Shown piece by piece: positions 52,856-62,983 of a stretch of DNA of 64,000 nucleotides. The stretch covers positions 806,001-870,000 of the forward strand of contig NZ_WTZA01000001.1 of assembly GCF_009827495.1 (NCBI RefSeq). Reading direction: 5' to 3'. A program made the position numbers and the translations under genes. The DNA comes from Tsuneonella aeria (GTDB lineage Bacteria > Pseudomonadota > Alphaproteobacteria > Sphingomonadales > Sphingomonadaceae). How positions within the stretch are numbered: the stretch's first letter is position 1; each line of letters begins with the position of its first letter. Below the pieces are notes generated by a model. It saw only the letters and a list, made by a program, of their open reading frames with translations. It searched no databases and was not told where the DNA came from.

Positions 52856-55563
52856 CAGAATTGGGTTCCTACGTTGAAGGTGAAGCGCTTGGTGTCATCA
52901 CCGGGCTGCTTCAAGAGCACCTGGGCAAAATCGATCCTGAACGGGCCGAACGGCGAGTTCCAGTTCACGCCAACACCCACCGACACGCGGGGGCTGGGAG
53001 AATCGCCCAGGTAAACTTCCTGGAAGGGCGGAATGTTGTTCTGAAGCGGCGTGTTGGACGCGCCGCTTGGGCTGGTCGGCGACGTGACGATCGTGGTCGT
53101 CGTCGTGCCGTCCGGATTGGACACGATCTGGGTGTAGAGGGGATTGCCGTTCGCATCTCGCTGCGGGAAATTGATCCCGCCGGGGAACGGGCTGTTCTCC
53201 GCATCGGCCTGGCTGAACTTGTTGCCCCATAGCGCGCCGACATCGACGAACACCGACGGACGCAGGCCCATTTCGCGCGCGCCGCTGCCCAGCGGAATTT
53301 CCAGCTCCGCGCGGCCGAGGTAATAATAGTTGCCGCCCAATGCGTCATCAGACACGCGGTTGCGGTCGGTGACGGTGATGAAGTCCGCCGGATCGGTGCT
53401 GTCGGGATCGTCGATCAGCGGCCGCCGCAGCACGCGCGGGCCGACGCCGCGGATATCGAACCCGCGAAACTGCGGCTCGCCCAGGAAGAACCGGTCGGTC
53501 AGGCGCACCTCGTCACCGCCCAGCCCCTTGATCGCGCCGCCTTCAGCCGAAAGTGAGAAGATGAAACCCGCGCCTACAGGGAAGTATTGCGCGGCCCGCG
53601 CGCGCAGGCGGGCGTACTTCACCGAACCGCCAAGCCCGGCGAATTCACCGGTCAGCGAGGCCGAACGGCCGCGGGTCGGACGCAGTCGGCTGTCGAGCGA
53701 ATCGTAGGCGATGGTCGCGCCGACGATCGAGCTGGTGCGCTTGCCCAGCGCGTCGCACAGGTACCGCCCAGCCAGCAGCGGATCGCACGTGAAGTTCGGC
53801 GGATCGAGGCGGTCGGAGAAGAACTGGTTTTCGTCCAGCGAGACGTTGTCGAAGTTGAGCGTGTAGCTGCCCACCAGCGACATATATTCCGTCAGCGGCA
53901 CGCCCAGGCGAAGCTGGCCGCCCGTCGTGGTCTGTTCGAACGTCGTATTGCGATCGTTGTTGAGGTAGTTGAAGCTGTTCAGGTCGCGGCGATAGATATC
54001 CGCGCCGAACGAGATGTTCCGATCGAACACATAAGGGTCGGAGAAACTGATGTTCGCACTCTTGGAATAGCGCGAATAGTTGACCCCCAGGCCCACCGTC
54101 TGGCCGCGCCCGCGGAAGTTACGCTGCTGGATCGAGGCGGCGAGGATGAAGCTTTCGATCGACGAGAATCCCGCCGAAAGCTGCAACTGCCCGGTCGGCT
54201 GTTCCTCGACGTTGGCTTCCAGGATGATCCGGTCGGGCGTCGTCCCGTCCTTCTGCGCGACTTCGAAGCTTTCCTGGAAATAGCCCAGCGACTTGATGCG
54301 GTTGGTGGTGCGCTTCACCTGCAAGGAGTTGAACGCATCGCCTTCCACCAGGCGAAATTCGCGGCGAATCACCTTGTCCTGAGTCAGCGTATTGCCGTTG
54401 ACGTCCACGCGTTCGACATAGACGCGGGGCGCTTCCTTCAGGACAAAGCTCACGCCCATCGTGCGCTCGTCCTTGTTGCGGCGGTACACGTCCTCCACCT
54501 GGGCGAAGGCATAACCGAAGGTGCCGGCAAGCTCGGTCAATTGTTCGACCGTGTCCTGCACCAGCTTGGCGTCGTACCAGTCGCCTTCCTTCATCGGCAC
54601 GTTCTTGGTCAACGCGTCGCTGGAGAAATCGCGCAACTCGCTCTGCACGGAGACATCGCCGAACTTGTAGCGCTCGCCCTCTTCCACCACGTACGTGATG
54701 ATGAAGTCCCGCTTGTCCGGCGTCAGCTCCGCGACGGCCGAGATCACGCGGAAGTCGGCGTAGCCGTTCGTCAGATAGAACTGGCGCAGCTTCTGCTGGT
54801 CGAACGCCAGGCGGTCGGGGTCATAGCTGGTGTTGGAGCTGAAGAACCGGGTCGGCGCCGCGGTCTTCGTGACCATCTCGGACCGCAGTTCGCCGTCGGA
54901 AAACGCCTCGTTGCCCAGGATGTTGATCGCGCGGACCTTGGACTTGGGCCCTTCGTTGATTTCGAACACCACGTCGACGCGGTTCTGGCTGAGCTGCACC
55001 ATCTTGGGCTCAACCGTGGCGGCGAAGCGGCCCTGGCGCTTGTAGAGCTCGATGATGCGGGCGACGTCCGCGCGGACCTTGGACCGGGTGAAGATCTGCC
55101 GCGCGGAAAGCTTGATCTCCGGCAGGATCTTGTCACTCTTGATCCGCTTGTTGCCTTCCAGCACGATGCGGTTGATCACCGGGTTTTCCGCCACGGTCAC
55201 CACCACGTCGCCGCCGTTGTTCACGATGCTGGCGCTGGAAAACAGTTCGGTGGCGTAAAGATCCTTCAGCGCCTGGTCGGCCGCGGCCTGGGTGTAAGGC
55301 TGGCCCACGCGCAGGCGGATGTAGGATACGATCGTGTTGGGTTCGAGCCGCTCGGCACCCGCCACCGAGATCGACCGGATCGTGTCGACCTGGGGCGCGA
55401 CAGTCGTTTCGGCCGGGGTCGGAGAGGCAGCCGGCGCGGGCTGCGCCTGTTGCGCCAGGGCAATGGTGGGAATGCCGCCAAGCACCGTTCCGCACATCAG
55501 GGTCAGGGCCAGTCGGGCCATGGCCGGCCGGGTGCGTGAACCGGCGAAATCGCTTGCGAACAT
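52855..55563 (-). CDS. bamA: outer membrane protein assembly factor BamA
   Basis: 902 aa from ATG 55563 (MFASDFAGS), with GGGAG 11 nt upstream; ATG 55521 (MARLALTLMCG) would give a more classical signal peptide. Signal sequence LALTLMCGTVLGGIPTIALA, five POTRA repeats (~50-460) and a C-terminal 16-strand barrel ending in GTQF. It inserts beta-barrel proteins in the outer membrane. Lies between rseP and ompH as in most proteobacteria. Confidence 0.95.
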   Translation of the reverse strand: MFASDFAGSRTRPAMARLALTLMCGTVLGGIPTIALAQQAQPAPAASPTPAETTVAPQVDTIRSISVAGAERLEPNTIVSYIRLRVGQPYTQAAADQALKDLYATELFSSASIVNNGGDVVVTVAENPVINRIVLEGNKRIKSDKILPEIKLSARQIFTRSKVRADVARIIELYKRQGRFAATVEPKMVQLSQNRVDVVFEINEGPKSKVRAINILGNEAFSDGELRSEMVTKTAAPTRFFSSNTSYDPDRLAFDQQKLRQFYLTNGYADFRVISAVAELTPDKRDFIITYVVEEGERYKFGDVSVQSELRDFSSDALTKNVPMKEGDWYDAKLVQDTVEQLTELAGTFGYAFAQVEDVYRRNKDERTMGVSFVLKEAPRVYVERVDVNGNTLTQDKVIRREFRLVEGDAFNSLQVKRTTNRIKSLGYFQESFEVAQKDGTTPDRIILEANVEEQPTGQLQLSAGFSSIESFILAASIQQRNFRGRGQTVGLGVNYSRYSKSANISFSDPYVFDRNISFGADIYRRDLNSFNYLNNDRNTTFEQTTTGGQLRLGVPLTEYMSLVGSYTLNFDNVSLDENQFFSDRLDPPNFTCDPLLAGRYLCDALGKRTSSIVGATIAYDSLDSRLRPTRGRSASLTGEFAGLGGSVKYARLRARAAQYFPVGAGFIFSLSAEGGAIKGLGGDEVRLTDRFFLGEPQFRGFDIRGVGPRVLRRPLIDDPDSTDPADFITVTDRNRVSDDALGGNYYYLGRAELEIPLGSGAREMGLRPSVFVDVGALWGNKFSQADAENSPFPGGINFPQRDANGNPLYTQIVSNPDGTTTTTIVTSPTSPSGASNTPLQNNIPPFQEVYLGDSPSPRVSVGVGVNWNSPFGPFRIDFAQVLLKQPGDDTKRFTFNVGTQF

Positions 55564-55736
55564 CGAGATGGGACTCCCGTCCAAAAAACTATCCTGCGGG
55601 TTTCCCGCGCACGCCGCCTGCGGACCTTGGACGGCACCGGCAGCACTGCGTGCGCCCTTGCCCCATAGCCGTTGCCCGATCAAGCGGCGCGACGCCTTTG
55701 CTGGCCGCGCAAGAACCCTTCCATGACGCCCCCTCG

Positions 55737-56867
55737 TCACCCGAAAACGGGGAGCGACAGGATATCGTTGACCGTAACGAACAGCATCAGCGCGAGGAGG
55801 ACCGCCACGCCGGCGCGGAACGCCATTTCCTGACCGCGCGGGCCCACCGGCTTCCGGCGAACCGCCTCGGCCGCGTAGAAAGCCAGGTGCCCACCGTCGA
55901 GCGCGGGGATTGGCAACAAGTTGATGAATGCCAAATTAAGCGAGATCAGCGCCGCGAACCCGACGAACGCCTGCGCCCCGAGGCTGAGCTGCTCGCCCGA
56001 GAACTTGGCGATCTTGATCGGTCCGCCAAGCTCGTCCACCGACCGTTCGCCGATGACGATCTGGACAATGCCGACCACCATCATGCGCACCAGGCCCCAG
56101 CATTCCGCGGCCGCGAGGCGCACGGATTCCAGCGGGCCAACCGGCTCGAACCGCATGGGGCTGGAGACGACGCCCAGCCGTCCGACGCGGGATTGGTTGC
56201 CGAACTTGTCGCTTTCCACCGAACTGCCGATGGTCAGCGGAATGCGCAGGCGCTCTCCCCCGCGCTCCACGCCCAGGACGATCGCCTCGCCGGGATTCAT
56301 GATCACGCGTTCGGTCAGGCTCCGAAAATCGCCGATCGGCTCGCTGTTCACGGCCACGATCCGGTCGCCCGCCCGCACGCCGGCGGCCTTGGCCACCGAT
56401 CCTTCGGCGAAGGCCTGGACGACGTTGGTCTGCGCCGGATCGGCCTGGACCGGCTTGCCGTAGATCATGAAGAAGGCGGCGAAGATGCCGATCGCCACCA
56501 GCAGGTTGGTGAGCGGCCCCGCCAGCACGATGAGCGCCCGCTGCCACAGCGGGGCAAGGTGGAAATTGCCGTCCCGTTCCGCCGGGGTCAGGTCTGCCAC
56601 AGTGCGCGCGTCTGGGATGCTCGCTGGGTTCATGTCGCCCTTGAACTGGCAATACCCGCCCAGCGGCAGGGCCGACAGCTTCCAGCGCGTCCCCCGGCGG
56701 TCGGTGAAGCCGGCGACTTCCTTGCCGAAGCCGACCGAGAACGCCTCGACCCCCACGCCGAACAGGCGACCCATCAGGTAGTGCCCGAACTCGTGCACCG
56801 TCACCAGCGGTCCGAGCAGCAGGATGAACCCCACGATGTAGAGCCAGAAGGGCGGCGATTCGATCAA
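55737..56867 (-). CDS. rseP: site-2 protease RseP
   Basis: 376 aa. The likely start is TTG 56867, two bases past the dxr stop, with GGAG about 10 nt upstream inside dxr; no ATG or GTG is near. Zinc motif HEFGH at 25-29, single PDZ domain around GVRAGDRIVAVNSEPIGDF, and the second metal site LLPIPALDGGHL. Intramembrane protease in envelope-stress signalling. A 173-bp gap separates it from bamA. Confidence 0.92.
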   Translation of the reverse strand: MIESPPFWLYIVGFILLLGPLVTVHEFGHYLMGRLFGVGVEAFSVGFGKEVAGFTDRRGTRWKLSALPLGGYCQFKGDMNPASIPDARTVADLTPAERDGNFHLAPLWQRALIVLAGPLTNLLVAIGIFAAFFMIYGKPVQADPAQTNVVQAFAEGSVAKAAGVRAGDRIVAVNSEPIGDFRSLTERVIMNPGEAIVLGVERGGERLRIPLTIGSSVESDKFGNQSRVGRLGVVSSPMRFEPVGPLESVRLAAAECWGLVRMMVVGIVQIVIGERSVDELGGPIKIAKFSGEQLSLGAQAFVGFAALISLNLAFINLLPIPALDGGHLAFYAAEAVRRKPVGPRGQEMAFRAGVAVLLALMLFVTVNDILSLPVFG

Positions 56868-56868
56868 G

Positions 56869-58023
56869 TCAGGTAAGCTCCAGCATTTCCTGCGTCCGGG
56901 CGCGCGCTTCCCGGTCCACCGCCAGCACGTCGGCAAGGCTTGCAGGCGCGGATGCCGGTACCATGCGCGAGAGTGCCTGCTCGACGATTACCGCGATGCG
57001 GGTGAACGCAATCTTGCCGGCGAGGAATGCGGCGACCGCCACCTCGTTCGCGGCGTTGAGCACGGCGGGCGCGGCGCCCCCGGCTGCCGCCGCTTCGCGC
57101 GCGAGGCGGGTGGCGGGAAAGCGTCCCTCGTCCGGCGCCTCGAACGTCAGGCTGCCGATCGCGGCGAGGTCGAGCGACGGCATCGGCGTTTCCATCCGCC
57201 CTGGCCAGGCAAGGCAGCTCGCGATCGGCACCCGCATGTCGCTCGGACCCAATTGCGCCAGCGTCGACCCGTCGCGATACTCGACCATCGAATGGATCAC
57301 GCTCTGCGGGTGGACGACGATGGCGATGCGGTCGAGCCCCACCGGAAACAGGTGATGCGCCTCGATGAATTCGAGGCCCTTGTTCATCATCGTGGCCGAA
57401 TCCACGCTGATCTTTGCTCCCATGTCCCAGTTTGGGTGGGCCACCGCCTGCGCCGGTGTGGCCGTCGCCAGCCGGGCGGCGTCCCAGGTGCGGAAGGGGC
57501 CGCCGCTGGCCGTCAGCGTGATCCGGCGAACGTCTTCGATCCGCCCGCCCGCGAGGCATTGGAAGATCGCGTTGTGCTCGCTGTCCACCGGGAGCAGAGT
57601 GGCGCCGTGCCGGGCGACCGCGGCCGTCATGACCTCGCCGGCCGAAACGAGTGCTTCCTTGTTGGCGAGCGCGATCGTCCCCCCTTGCTCGATCGCCGCC
57701 ATGACCGGGCCCAGCCCGGCGCAGCCGACGATCGCCGCCACGGTGACATCGGCCCCCATGGCTGACGCATCGCACAGGGCGCGGGCGCCGCCCGCCGCCT
57801 CCACACCGCTTCCCGCCAGCGCCGCACGCAGGGCGGGCAGGCACGCCTCGTCGGCAACGACCGCCAGCCTGGCCGAAAATTCCCGCGCAAGCGCCGCGAG
57901 CTCGTCCACCCGGTCGTTGGCGGTCAGCGCGGTCACACGCCATTGGTTCGGGTTGCGGCGAACCAGGTCGAGCGTCGATGCCCCGACCGAGCCTGTCGCG
58001 CCGAGGATGGAGATCGTGCGCAT
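56869..58023 (-). CDS. dxr: 1-deoxy-D-xylulose 5-phosphate reductoisomerase
   Basis: 384 aa. NADPH motif ILGATGSVGASTLDL at the N-terminus; metal/substrate segments VDSEHNAIFQCL and SATMMNKGLEFIEAHHLF. Second step of the MEP isoprenoid pathway. ATG 58023 shares its last base with the cdsA stop. Isoprenoid supply is adjacent to uppS. Confidence 0.97.
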   Translation of the reverse strand: MRTISILGATGSVGASTLDLVRRNPNQWRVTALTANDRVDELAALAREFSARLAVVADEACLPALRAALAGSGVEAAGGARALCDASAMGADVTVAAIVGCAGLGPVMAAIEQGGTIALANKEALVSAGEVMTAAVARHGATLLPVDSEHNAIFQCLAGGRIEDVRRITLTASGGPFRTWDAARLATATPAQAVAHPNWDMGAKISVDSATMMNKGLEFIEAHHLFPVGLDRIAIVVHPQSVIHSMVEYRDGSTLAQLGPSDMRVPIASCLAWPGRMETPMPSLDLAAIGSLTFEAPDEGRFPATRLAREAAAAGGAAPAVLNAANEVAVAAFLAGKIAFTRIAVIVEQALSRMVPASAPASLADVLAVDREARARTQEMLELT

Positions 58024-58748
58024 CAGTTGGCGAGGCAGGATGCGACGAACCCGACGGCGATCGCCACCGGCAGCATGCCGTCAACCCGGTCGAACACGCC
58101 GCCGTGACCAGGGATCAGCGCCGAGGAATCCTTCACCCCTGCCCGGCGCTTGATCCAGCTTTCGAAGAAGTCGCCCGCCTGCGCCAGCACCGCCAGGATC
58201 GCTCCCAGTGCAGCCGCCTGGCCGAGGTTCGCTGCGGAAAGCGAAAGACCGAGATCGAAGCGCGGGCCGACGATGCCCCCGTCGATGGCCAGGACCCAAA
58301 GCACCACCCACAACGCTGCGCCCGCCATGCCGCCGATAAGGCCCGCCCAGGTCTTCGAAGGGCTGATTGCCGGGGCAATCTTCGGCCCGCCGACTGCCCG
58401 GCCCGTGAAGTAGGCGAACGTGTCGGTAAACACCGTGACGCCGACGATCAGCACGATCAGGAAGTCGCCCGCCCCCGCCAATATGGCCGCGGCCACGCCG
58501 AAATAGAGCGCGGCGGCAAGAACGCCCGCCAGTCGGAACGGCACGTTGGGCGTCGCCCGCACGATCAGGAGGATGCATTCAACCAGCGCGACAAGCGCCA
58601 CGACGACCACGAAAGTATCGAACACCGCGCCGCCCGCCACCAGCGCGCCGATGGCGGCCGCCAGCATGATCACGGCCGAAACGATGCGCACCGTCAGGTC
58701 GCTGGATTTGGCCTTTACTGCCGTGGCCATGGGCTCACCGTCCGCCAT
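58023..58748 (-). CDS. cdsA: phosphatidate cytidylyltransferase CdsA
   Basis: 241 aa from ATG 58748 with GGAG 7 nt upstream; ATGs at 58769 and 58730 are alternatives. Multi-pass membrane protein; C-terminal signature [14 protein letters not shown] and [11 protein letters not shown] in the middle. Makes CDP-diacylglycerol, which PgsA and PssA use (both encoded in this window). Overlaps the uppS end by 14 nt. Confidence 0.94.
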   Translation of the reverse strand: MADGEPMATAVKAKSSDLTVRIVSAVIMLAAAIGALVAGGAVFDTFVVVVALVALVECILLIVRATPNVPFRLAGVLAAALYFGVAAAILAGAGDFLIVLIVGVTVFTDTFAYFTGRAVGGPKIAPAISPSKTWAGLIGGMAGAALWVVLWVLAIDGGIVGPRFDLGLSLSAANLGQAAALGAILAVLAQAGDFFESWIKRRAGVKDSSALIPGHGGVFDRVDGMLPVAIAVGFVASCLAN

Positions 58749-59421
58749 AGCGCCGCTCCCGTTTTGCAAAGTCGGCCAGCGCCTGGTCGAAGTGCCCCGG
58801 GGTGAAATCAGGCCACAGCACGTCGGTGAAGTTCATTTCCGCATAGGCGCATTGCCACAGCAGGAAGTTCGACAGGCGCACTTCGCCGCTGGTGCGAATC
58901 AACAGGTCAAGCGGCGGCAGGACAGCCGTGTCGAGATGCCGCTCGATCGCCTCGGGGGTGATCGCGCCTTCCGCGGCTGCCTTCGCCGCGGCGCGGGCGA
59001 TTTCCTGTTGCGCGCCGTAATTGAGCGCGACCGCCAGGGTGCGCGAGCCATTGGCGGTGCGAGCGAGCGCGTCTTCCAGCATGGCGACGATGTCCGGCGC
59101 CAGCCCGCGCCAGTCGCCCAGGATATGCAGTTTCACGTCGTTGGCGATGAATTCCGGCAAGTCCGATTTCACGAACTTGCGCATCAGGTTCATCAGGTCG
59201 CCGACCTCGTCCTCCGGTCGCTTCCAGTTTTCGCTGCTGAAGGCATAGAGTGTGAGGCACTCGACCGAAGTGTCCTTCAGCGCGCGCACGAGGTTGCGCA
59301 CCGCTTCCACCCCCCGCTGATGCCCGACCACGCGCGGCAGGTGGCGCGCCTTGGCCCAGCGGCCGTTGCCGTCCATGATGATCGCGACGTGACGTGCGAC
59401 CGCGTCCCCGTCCGTCATCAC
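58735..59421 (-). CDS. uppS: undecaprenyl pyrophosphate synthase
   Basis: 228 aa cis-prenyltransferase. [20 protein letters not shown] with catalytic Asp near residue 17; [11 protein letters not shown] and [18 protein letters not shown] are canonical. It supplies the lipid carrier for peptidoglycan. ATG 59421 (or 59418). Confidence 0.97.
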   Translation of the reverse strand: MMTDGDAVARHVAIIMDGNGRWAKARHLPRVVGHQRGVEAVRNLVRALKDTSVECLTLYAFSSENWKRPEDEVGDLMNLMRKFVKSDLPEFIANDVKLHILGDWRGLAPDIVAMLEDALARTANGSRTLAVALNYGAQQEIARAAAKAAAEGAITPEAIERHLDTAVLPPLDLLIRTSGEVRLSNFLLWQCAYAEMNFTDVLWPDFTPGHFDQALADFAKRERRYGGR

Positions 59422-59443
59422 GCCGCTCCGGAACGCCGCGGCA

Positions 59444-60001
59444 TCACTGGGAGAGGATTTCCTTCACCTTCGCCGCCACAACTGTGTCGGTTTCGGCGAC
59501 GTGGCTGTCGGTCATCTTCTGGACGTCGTCCTCGGAGCGCTTGCGCTCGTCCTCCGAAATGTCCTTCTTCTTCTCGTCGTCCTTCAGCGCTTCCATGCCG
59601 TCGCGGCGGACGTTGCGGATGGCGATCTTCGCCTTCTCGCCGTATTCGCCGGCGATCTTCGCCAGGTCCTTGCGCCGTTCTTCTGTCAGGTCAGGAAGCG
59701 GCAGGCGCAAGGTCTGCCCGTCGATCATGGGATTGAGGCCGAGGTTCGCCTTGGCGAGGCCCTTCTCCACCGCGGTCAAATTCGATTTGTCCCACACCTG
59801 CACGCTCAACATTCGCGGTTCGGGCGCGGACACCGTGGCCACCTGGTTGAGCGGCATCATCGCGCCGTAAACCTCGACCACGACGGGATCCAGCAGGCTG
59901 GTGTTGGCCCGGCCGGTGCGCAGGCCGGAAAGGTCGCCCTTCAGGCTTTCCACCGCGCCCTTCATGCGCCGTTCGATGTCGGACTTGTCGTATTTCGCCA
60001 T
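59444..60001 (-). CDS. frr: ribosome recycling factor
   Basis: 185 aa; start ATG 60001 (MAKYDKSDIERRM), two bases past the pyrH stop. LSGLRTGRANTSLLDPV and the C-terminal DDEKKKDISEDERKRSEDDVQK are typical. Splits post-termination ribosomes. Confidence 0.97.
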   Translation of the reverse strand: MAKYDKSDIERRMKGAVESLKGDLSGLRTGRANTSLLDPVVVEVYGAMMPLNQVATVSAPEPRMLSVQVWDKSNLTAVEKGLAKANLGLNPMIDGQTLRLPLPDLTEERRKDLAKIAGEYGEKAKIAIRNVRRDGMEALKDDEKKKDISEDERKRSEDDVQKMTDSHVAETDTVVAAKVKEILSQ

Positions 60002-60003
60002 TG

Positions 60004-60723
60004 TCAGCTTCCCTGCACTATCGTCTGCACGCCTTCGCCCGCCAGCACGCGCGCAAGGTTGCCTTGCTCGCGGATGGAGAACACCACGATCGGTATCTGG
60101 TTGTCGCGGCACAAGGCCACGGCGGAGGCGTCCATCACCTTGAGATTGTCCGCCAGCACGCGGTCGTACGTCACGGTGTCGAAACGGACCGCGGCGGCGT
60201 TGCGCTTGGGATCGCTGTCATAGACCCCGTCCACGCTGGTGCCCTTGAGCAGGGCATCGCACTTCATTTCGGCAGCCCGCAGCGCCGCACCGGAATCGGT
60301 CGTGAAGTACGGCGCGCCGACACCCGCGGCAAAGATCACCACCCGCCCTTTTTCCAGGTGGCGTTCGGCGCGGCGGCGGATCACGGGTTCGCACACCGTG
60401 TCCATCTGGATCGCGGACTGCACCCGGGTCTGCACGCCGATCTGTTCCAGCGCATTCTGCATCGCCAGCGCGTTCATCACGGTCGCCAGCATGCCCATGT
60501 AGTCGGCCTGGGCGCGGTCCATGCCCTGCGCCGCGCCGGCCACGCCGCGAAAGATGTTGCCGCCGCCGATGACCAGGCAGATTTCCAGGCCGGTGTCCTT
60601 CGCGGCCTTAACCTCCTGCGCCAGTTCCATCACAAACGCGGGATCGATGCCGCCCTGCTGCGTGCCCATCAGCACCTCGCCCGACAGTTTCAGCAAGACG
60701 CGCTTGAGTTTCGGCAGGGCCAT
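60004..60723 (-). CDS. pyrH: UMP kinase
   Basis: 239 aa. [15 protein letters not shown]-terminus, [14 protein letters not shown] and [18 protein letters not shown] are bacterial UMP kinase signatures. Phosphorylates UMP to UDP. Starts 31 nt or more beyond the tsf terminator region, so it may be transcribed partly from its own promoter in 60724-60812. Confidence 0.97.
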   Translation of the reverse strand: MALPKLKRVLLKLSGEVLMGTQQGGIDPAFVMELAQEVKAAKDTGLEICLVIGGGNIFRGVAGAAQGMDRAQADYMGMLATVMNALAMQNALEQIGVQTRVQSAIQMDTVCEPVIRRRAERHLEKGRVVIFAAGVGAPYFTTDSGAALRAAEMKCDALLKGTSVDGVYDSDPKRNAAAVRFDTVTYDRVLADNLKVMDASAVALCRDNQIPIVVFSIREQGNLARVLAGEGVQTIVQGS

Positions 60724-60812
60724 GAAAGTGGATTCTCGTCTGTCGAACGGCGGGGGGAATGGGCGCCCTTATAGGACGCGGCCCTTTTGCGGCAAGGGCA
60801 TAGCTGCCAACG

Positions 60813-60844
60813 AAAAGCGGCCGCCGGATCGCTCCGACGGCCGC
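60813..60844 (-). terminator. hairpin terminator between tsf and pyrH
   Basis: Stem GCGGCCG-C-CGGA / TCCG-A-CGGCCGC (60817-60844) with one mismatch and a 4-nt loop. On the minus strand it is followed by TTTTCG. Placed 19 nt after the tsf stop; probably ends or attenuates the rpsB-tsf transcript. Confidence 0.8.
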
Positions 60845-60862
60845 CTGCGTTCTGGGTAGGGC

Positions 60863-61795
60863 TCAGCCCTTGACCGCGGCGGCGACTTCGGCGGCGAAGT
60901 CGCTTTCTTCCTTCTCGATGCCTTCGCCGAGCTGGAAGCGGACGTAGTCCACTAGCGCGATAGGCTTGCCTGCTTCCTTGGCAGCAGCCGCGATGACATC
61001 CTGAACGGGCGTCTTGCCGTCCATCACAAAGGCCTGCGTGAGAAGCGCGTTCTCGCGAAGGAACTTCTCGACCGGTCCGTTGAGAATTTTCTCCGCAATC
61101 TCGGGCGGCTTGCCAACGATCTTCTCCGCATTCTTTTCGCGCAGAACGGCACGTTCACGCTCCACGACGGCCGGATCGATGCCTTCAGCGTTGAGCGCCT
61201 GCGGGAACGCAGCAGCGACATGCCACGCCAGCTTCTTGCCGAGGTCCTCGAGCACAGCCTTGTCGGCCTCGCTCTCGAGCGCAACGAGCACGCCGATCTT
61301 GCCGAGGCCATCGGCGGCCGCGTTGTGGACGTAGGGGAACACGATACCGTTGGTGACCGAAACATGCTTCAGGCGGCGGACCTGCTGGTTCTCGCCGATG
61401 GTCGCGACGTTGTCGGTCAGCTTGTCGGTCACGGTGCCGCCGTCGGGATACGAAGCGGCCTTGAGCGCGTCGACGTCGGCCGTCTGCTCGGCCAGCGCGA
61501 CTTCGGTGACCTTGCGGACGAAATCCTGGAACTGGTCGTTCTTGGCGACGAAGTCGGTTTCGGAGTTGACCTCGACCGCGACACCTTTCGTGCCATCGAC
61601 GGCCACGCCGACGAGTCCTTCGGCCGCGGTGCGGCTCGACTTCTTGGCGGCCGTGGCAAGGCCCTTGGCGCGCAGTGCGTCAACGGCGGCTTCGATGTCG
61701 CCGTTGCTCTGCTCCAGCGCCTTCTTGGCGTCCATCATGCCCGCGCCGGTCTTCTCGCGCAGGGCCTTCACGTCGGCGGCGGTAAATGCTGCCAT
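60863..61795 (-). CDS. tsf: elongation factor Ts
   Basis: 310 aa. [22 protein letters not shown] at the N-terminus and [14 protein letters not shown] (the EF-Tu contact loop) are diagnostic. Guanine-nucleotide exchange on EF-Tu. 78-nt gap after rpsB. Confidence 0.97.
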   Translation of the reverse strand: MAAFTAADVKALREKTGAGMMDAKKALEQSNGDIEAAVDALRAKGLATAAKKSSRTAAEGLVGVAVDGTKGVAVEVNSETDFVAKNDQFQDFVRKVTEVALAEQTADVDALKAASYPDGGTVTDKLTDNVATIGENQQVRRLKHVSVTNGIVFPYVHNAAADGLGKIGVLVALESEADKAVLEDLGKKLAWHVAAAFPQALNAEGIDPAVVERERAVLREKNAEKIVGKPPEIAEKILNGPVEKFLRENALLTQAFVMDGKTPVQDVIAAAAKEAGKPIALVDYVRFQLGEGIEKEESDFAAEVAAAVKG

Positions 61796-61873
61796 GTCAT
61801 TGTTCCTTCTTGAATGCAGGCCGGGCGCCGGGTCAGTGGGCCCCGACGCTCCGGTATCCGGTTGGAAGCGTTC

Positions 61874-62641
61874 TCACGCCTCGGCGGCGGCAGCGGCGTC
61901 GGCTTCGGCCGGCGGTTCGGCCATCGCGCCAAAGTCCTCGCCCGAATCCATCGTCTGGCGGCCCTTGCCGCTGGTGGCCGCTTCGGCCACCGCGTCGCAA
62001 TAGAGGCGCACGGCGCGCGCCGCGTCGTCGTTACCCGGGATCGGGAAGGCGATGCCGCTGGGGTCGACGTTCGAATCCAGCACCGCGACGACCGGGATGC
62101 CGAGCACGCCGGCTTCCTTGATCGCGAGGTCTTCCTTGTTCGCGTCGATCACGAACATGACGTCGGGAATCCCGCCCATGTCGCGGATGCCGCCGAGCGA
62201 CAGTTCCAGCTTGTCCCTTTCACGGGTGAGCTGGAGGACTTCCTTCTTGGTCAGGCCCGAAGTGTCGCCCGAAAGCTGTTCTTCCAGGGTCTTGAGCCGG
62301 CGGATCGAGCCCGAGATCGTCTTCCAGTTGGTGAGCATCCCGCCCAGCCAGCGGTGGTTGACGAAGTGCTGGCCGGAACGACGGGCCGCCTCGGCGATGG
62401 GATCCTGCGCCTGGCGCTTCGTGCCAACGAACAGCACCTTGCCGCCCGAGCGGACCGTGTCCTGGATGAAGTCCAGCGCGCGGGCCATCAGGGGCACCGT
62501 CTGCGACAGGTCGATGATGTGAACACCGTTGCGGGCGCCGAAGATGTACGGCTTCATCCGCGGGTTCCAGCGATGGGTCTGGTGGCCGAAGTGTGCGCCG
62601 GCCTCGATCAATTGCTGCATGGAGACGGTAGGTGCCGCCAT
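61874..62641 (-). CDS. rpsB: 30S ribosomal protein S2
   Basis: 255 aa; start ATG 62641 ([11 protein letters not shown]) with GGAAAGGAAA upstream. S2 signatures: [26 protein letters not shown] and [13 protein letters not shown]-terminal Ala/Glu-rich tail as in other alphaproteobacteria. First gene of the rpsB-tsf unit. Confidence 0.97.
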   Translation of the reverse strand: MAAPTVSMQQLIEAGAHFGHQTHRWNPRMKPYIFGARNGVHIIDLSQTVPLMARALDFIQDTVRSGGKVLFVGTKRQAQDPIAEAARRSGQHFVNHRWLGGMLTNWKTISGSIRRLKTLEEQLSGDTSGLTKKEVLQLTRERDKLELSLGGIRDMGGIPDVMFVIDANKEDLAIKEAGVLGIPVVAVLDSNVDPSGIAFPIPGNDDAARAVRLYCDAVAEAATSGKGRQTMDSGEDFGAMAEPPAEADAAAAAEA

Positions 62642-62983
62642 AGGTATTTCCTTTCCGGTTGTTCCTCTGGAAAGCTGGAACCCGTGCGGAGAGCCCGCTG
62701 CGGGCACCGGTATGCAGTGCCTTCCATGTGAATTTGCCCGATTACGAAAGCCTGCCGATGCAGAATCGTGGAATCGAACGGCGCGCCCTCTAGCGACTTG
62801 TTCCGTCGATTTCCAGTCTCGATTTGACGCAGGGTTAACGCGTTTCGTCCCAAAAGCGGCTTGACGGCATGGAACAAATAGGGAACATTTCGGATGACGG
62901 GGGAACAAACCCCGAATCGACGATTTCCACTAAGTGTCCACAGCCGATTCACATGGTTGTGACGCCAGCAAGGGCAATTTCGC
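62642..62983. promoter_or_regulatory. 342-bp divergent region between rpsB and the LexA-box gene
   Basis: Holds the leftward rpsB leader (with a tight GCCCGC-T-GCGGGC palindrome near 62693-62706 that may be a leader stem) and a rightward promoter. For the latter, TTGACG at 62861-62866 is followed after 17 nt by AACATT. The LexA box at 62872-62886 covers the spacer of that promoter. No other gene is supported here. Confidence 0.6.
62872..62886 (+). promoter_or_regulatory. putative LexA (SOS) box GAAC-N7-GAAC
   Basis: GAAC-AAATAGG-GAAC is the complement of GTTC-N7-GTTC, the alphaproteobacterial LexA operator. It overlaps the -35/-10 spacer of a rightward promoter. A weaker second pair, GAAC-N7-GAAT, begins at 62903. 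It would repress the small gene at 62984. Confidence 0.65.

Noticed and set aside
53587..55539. Plus-strand open frame of 650 codons
   Set aside because: Antisense to bamA; translation shows only Arg/Ala/His-rich sequence without a fold signature.
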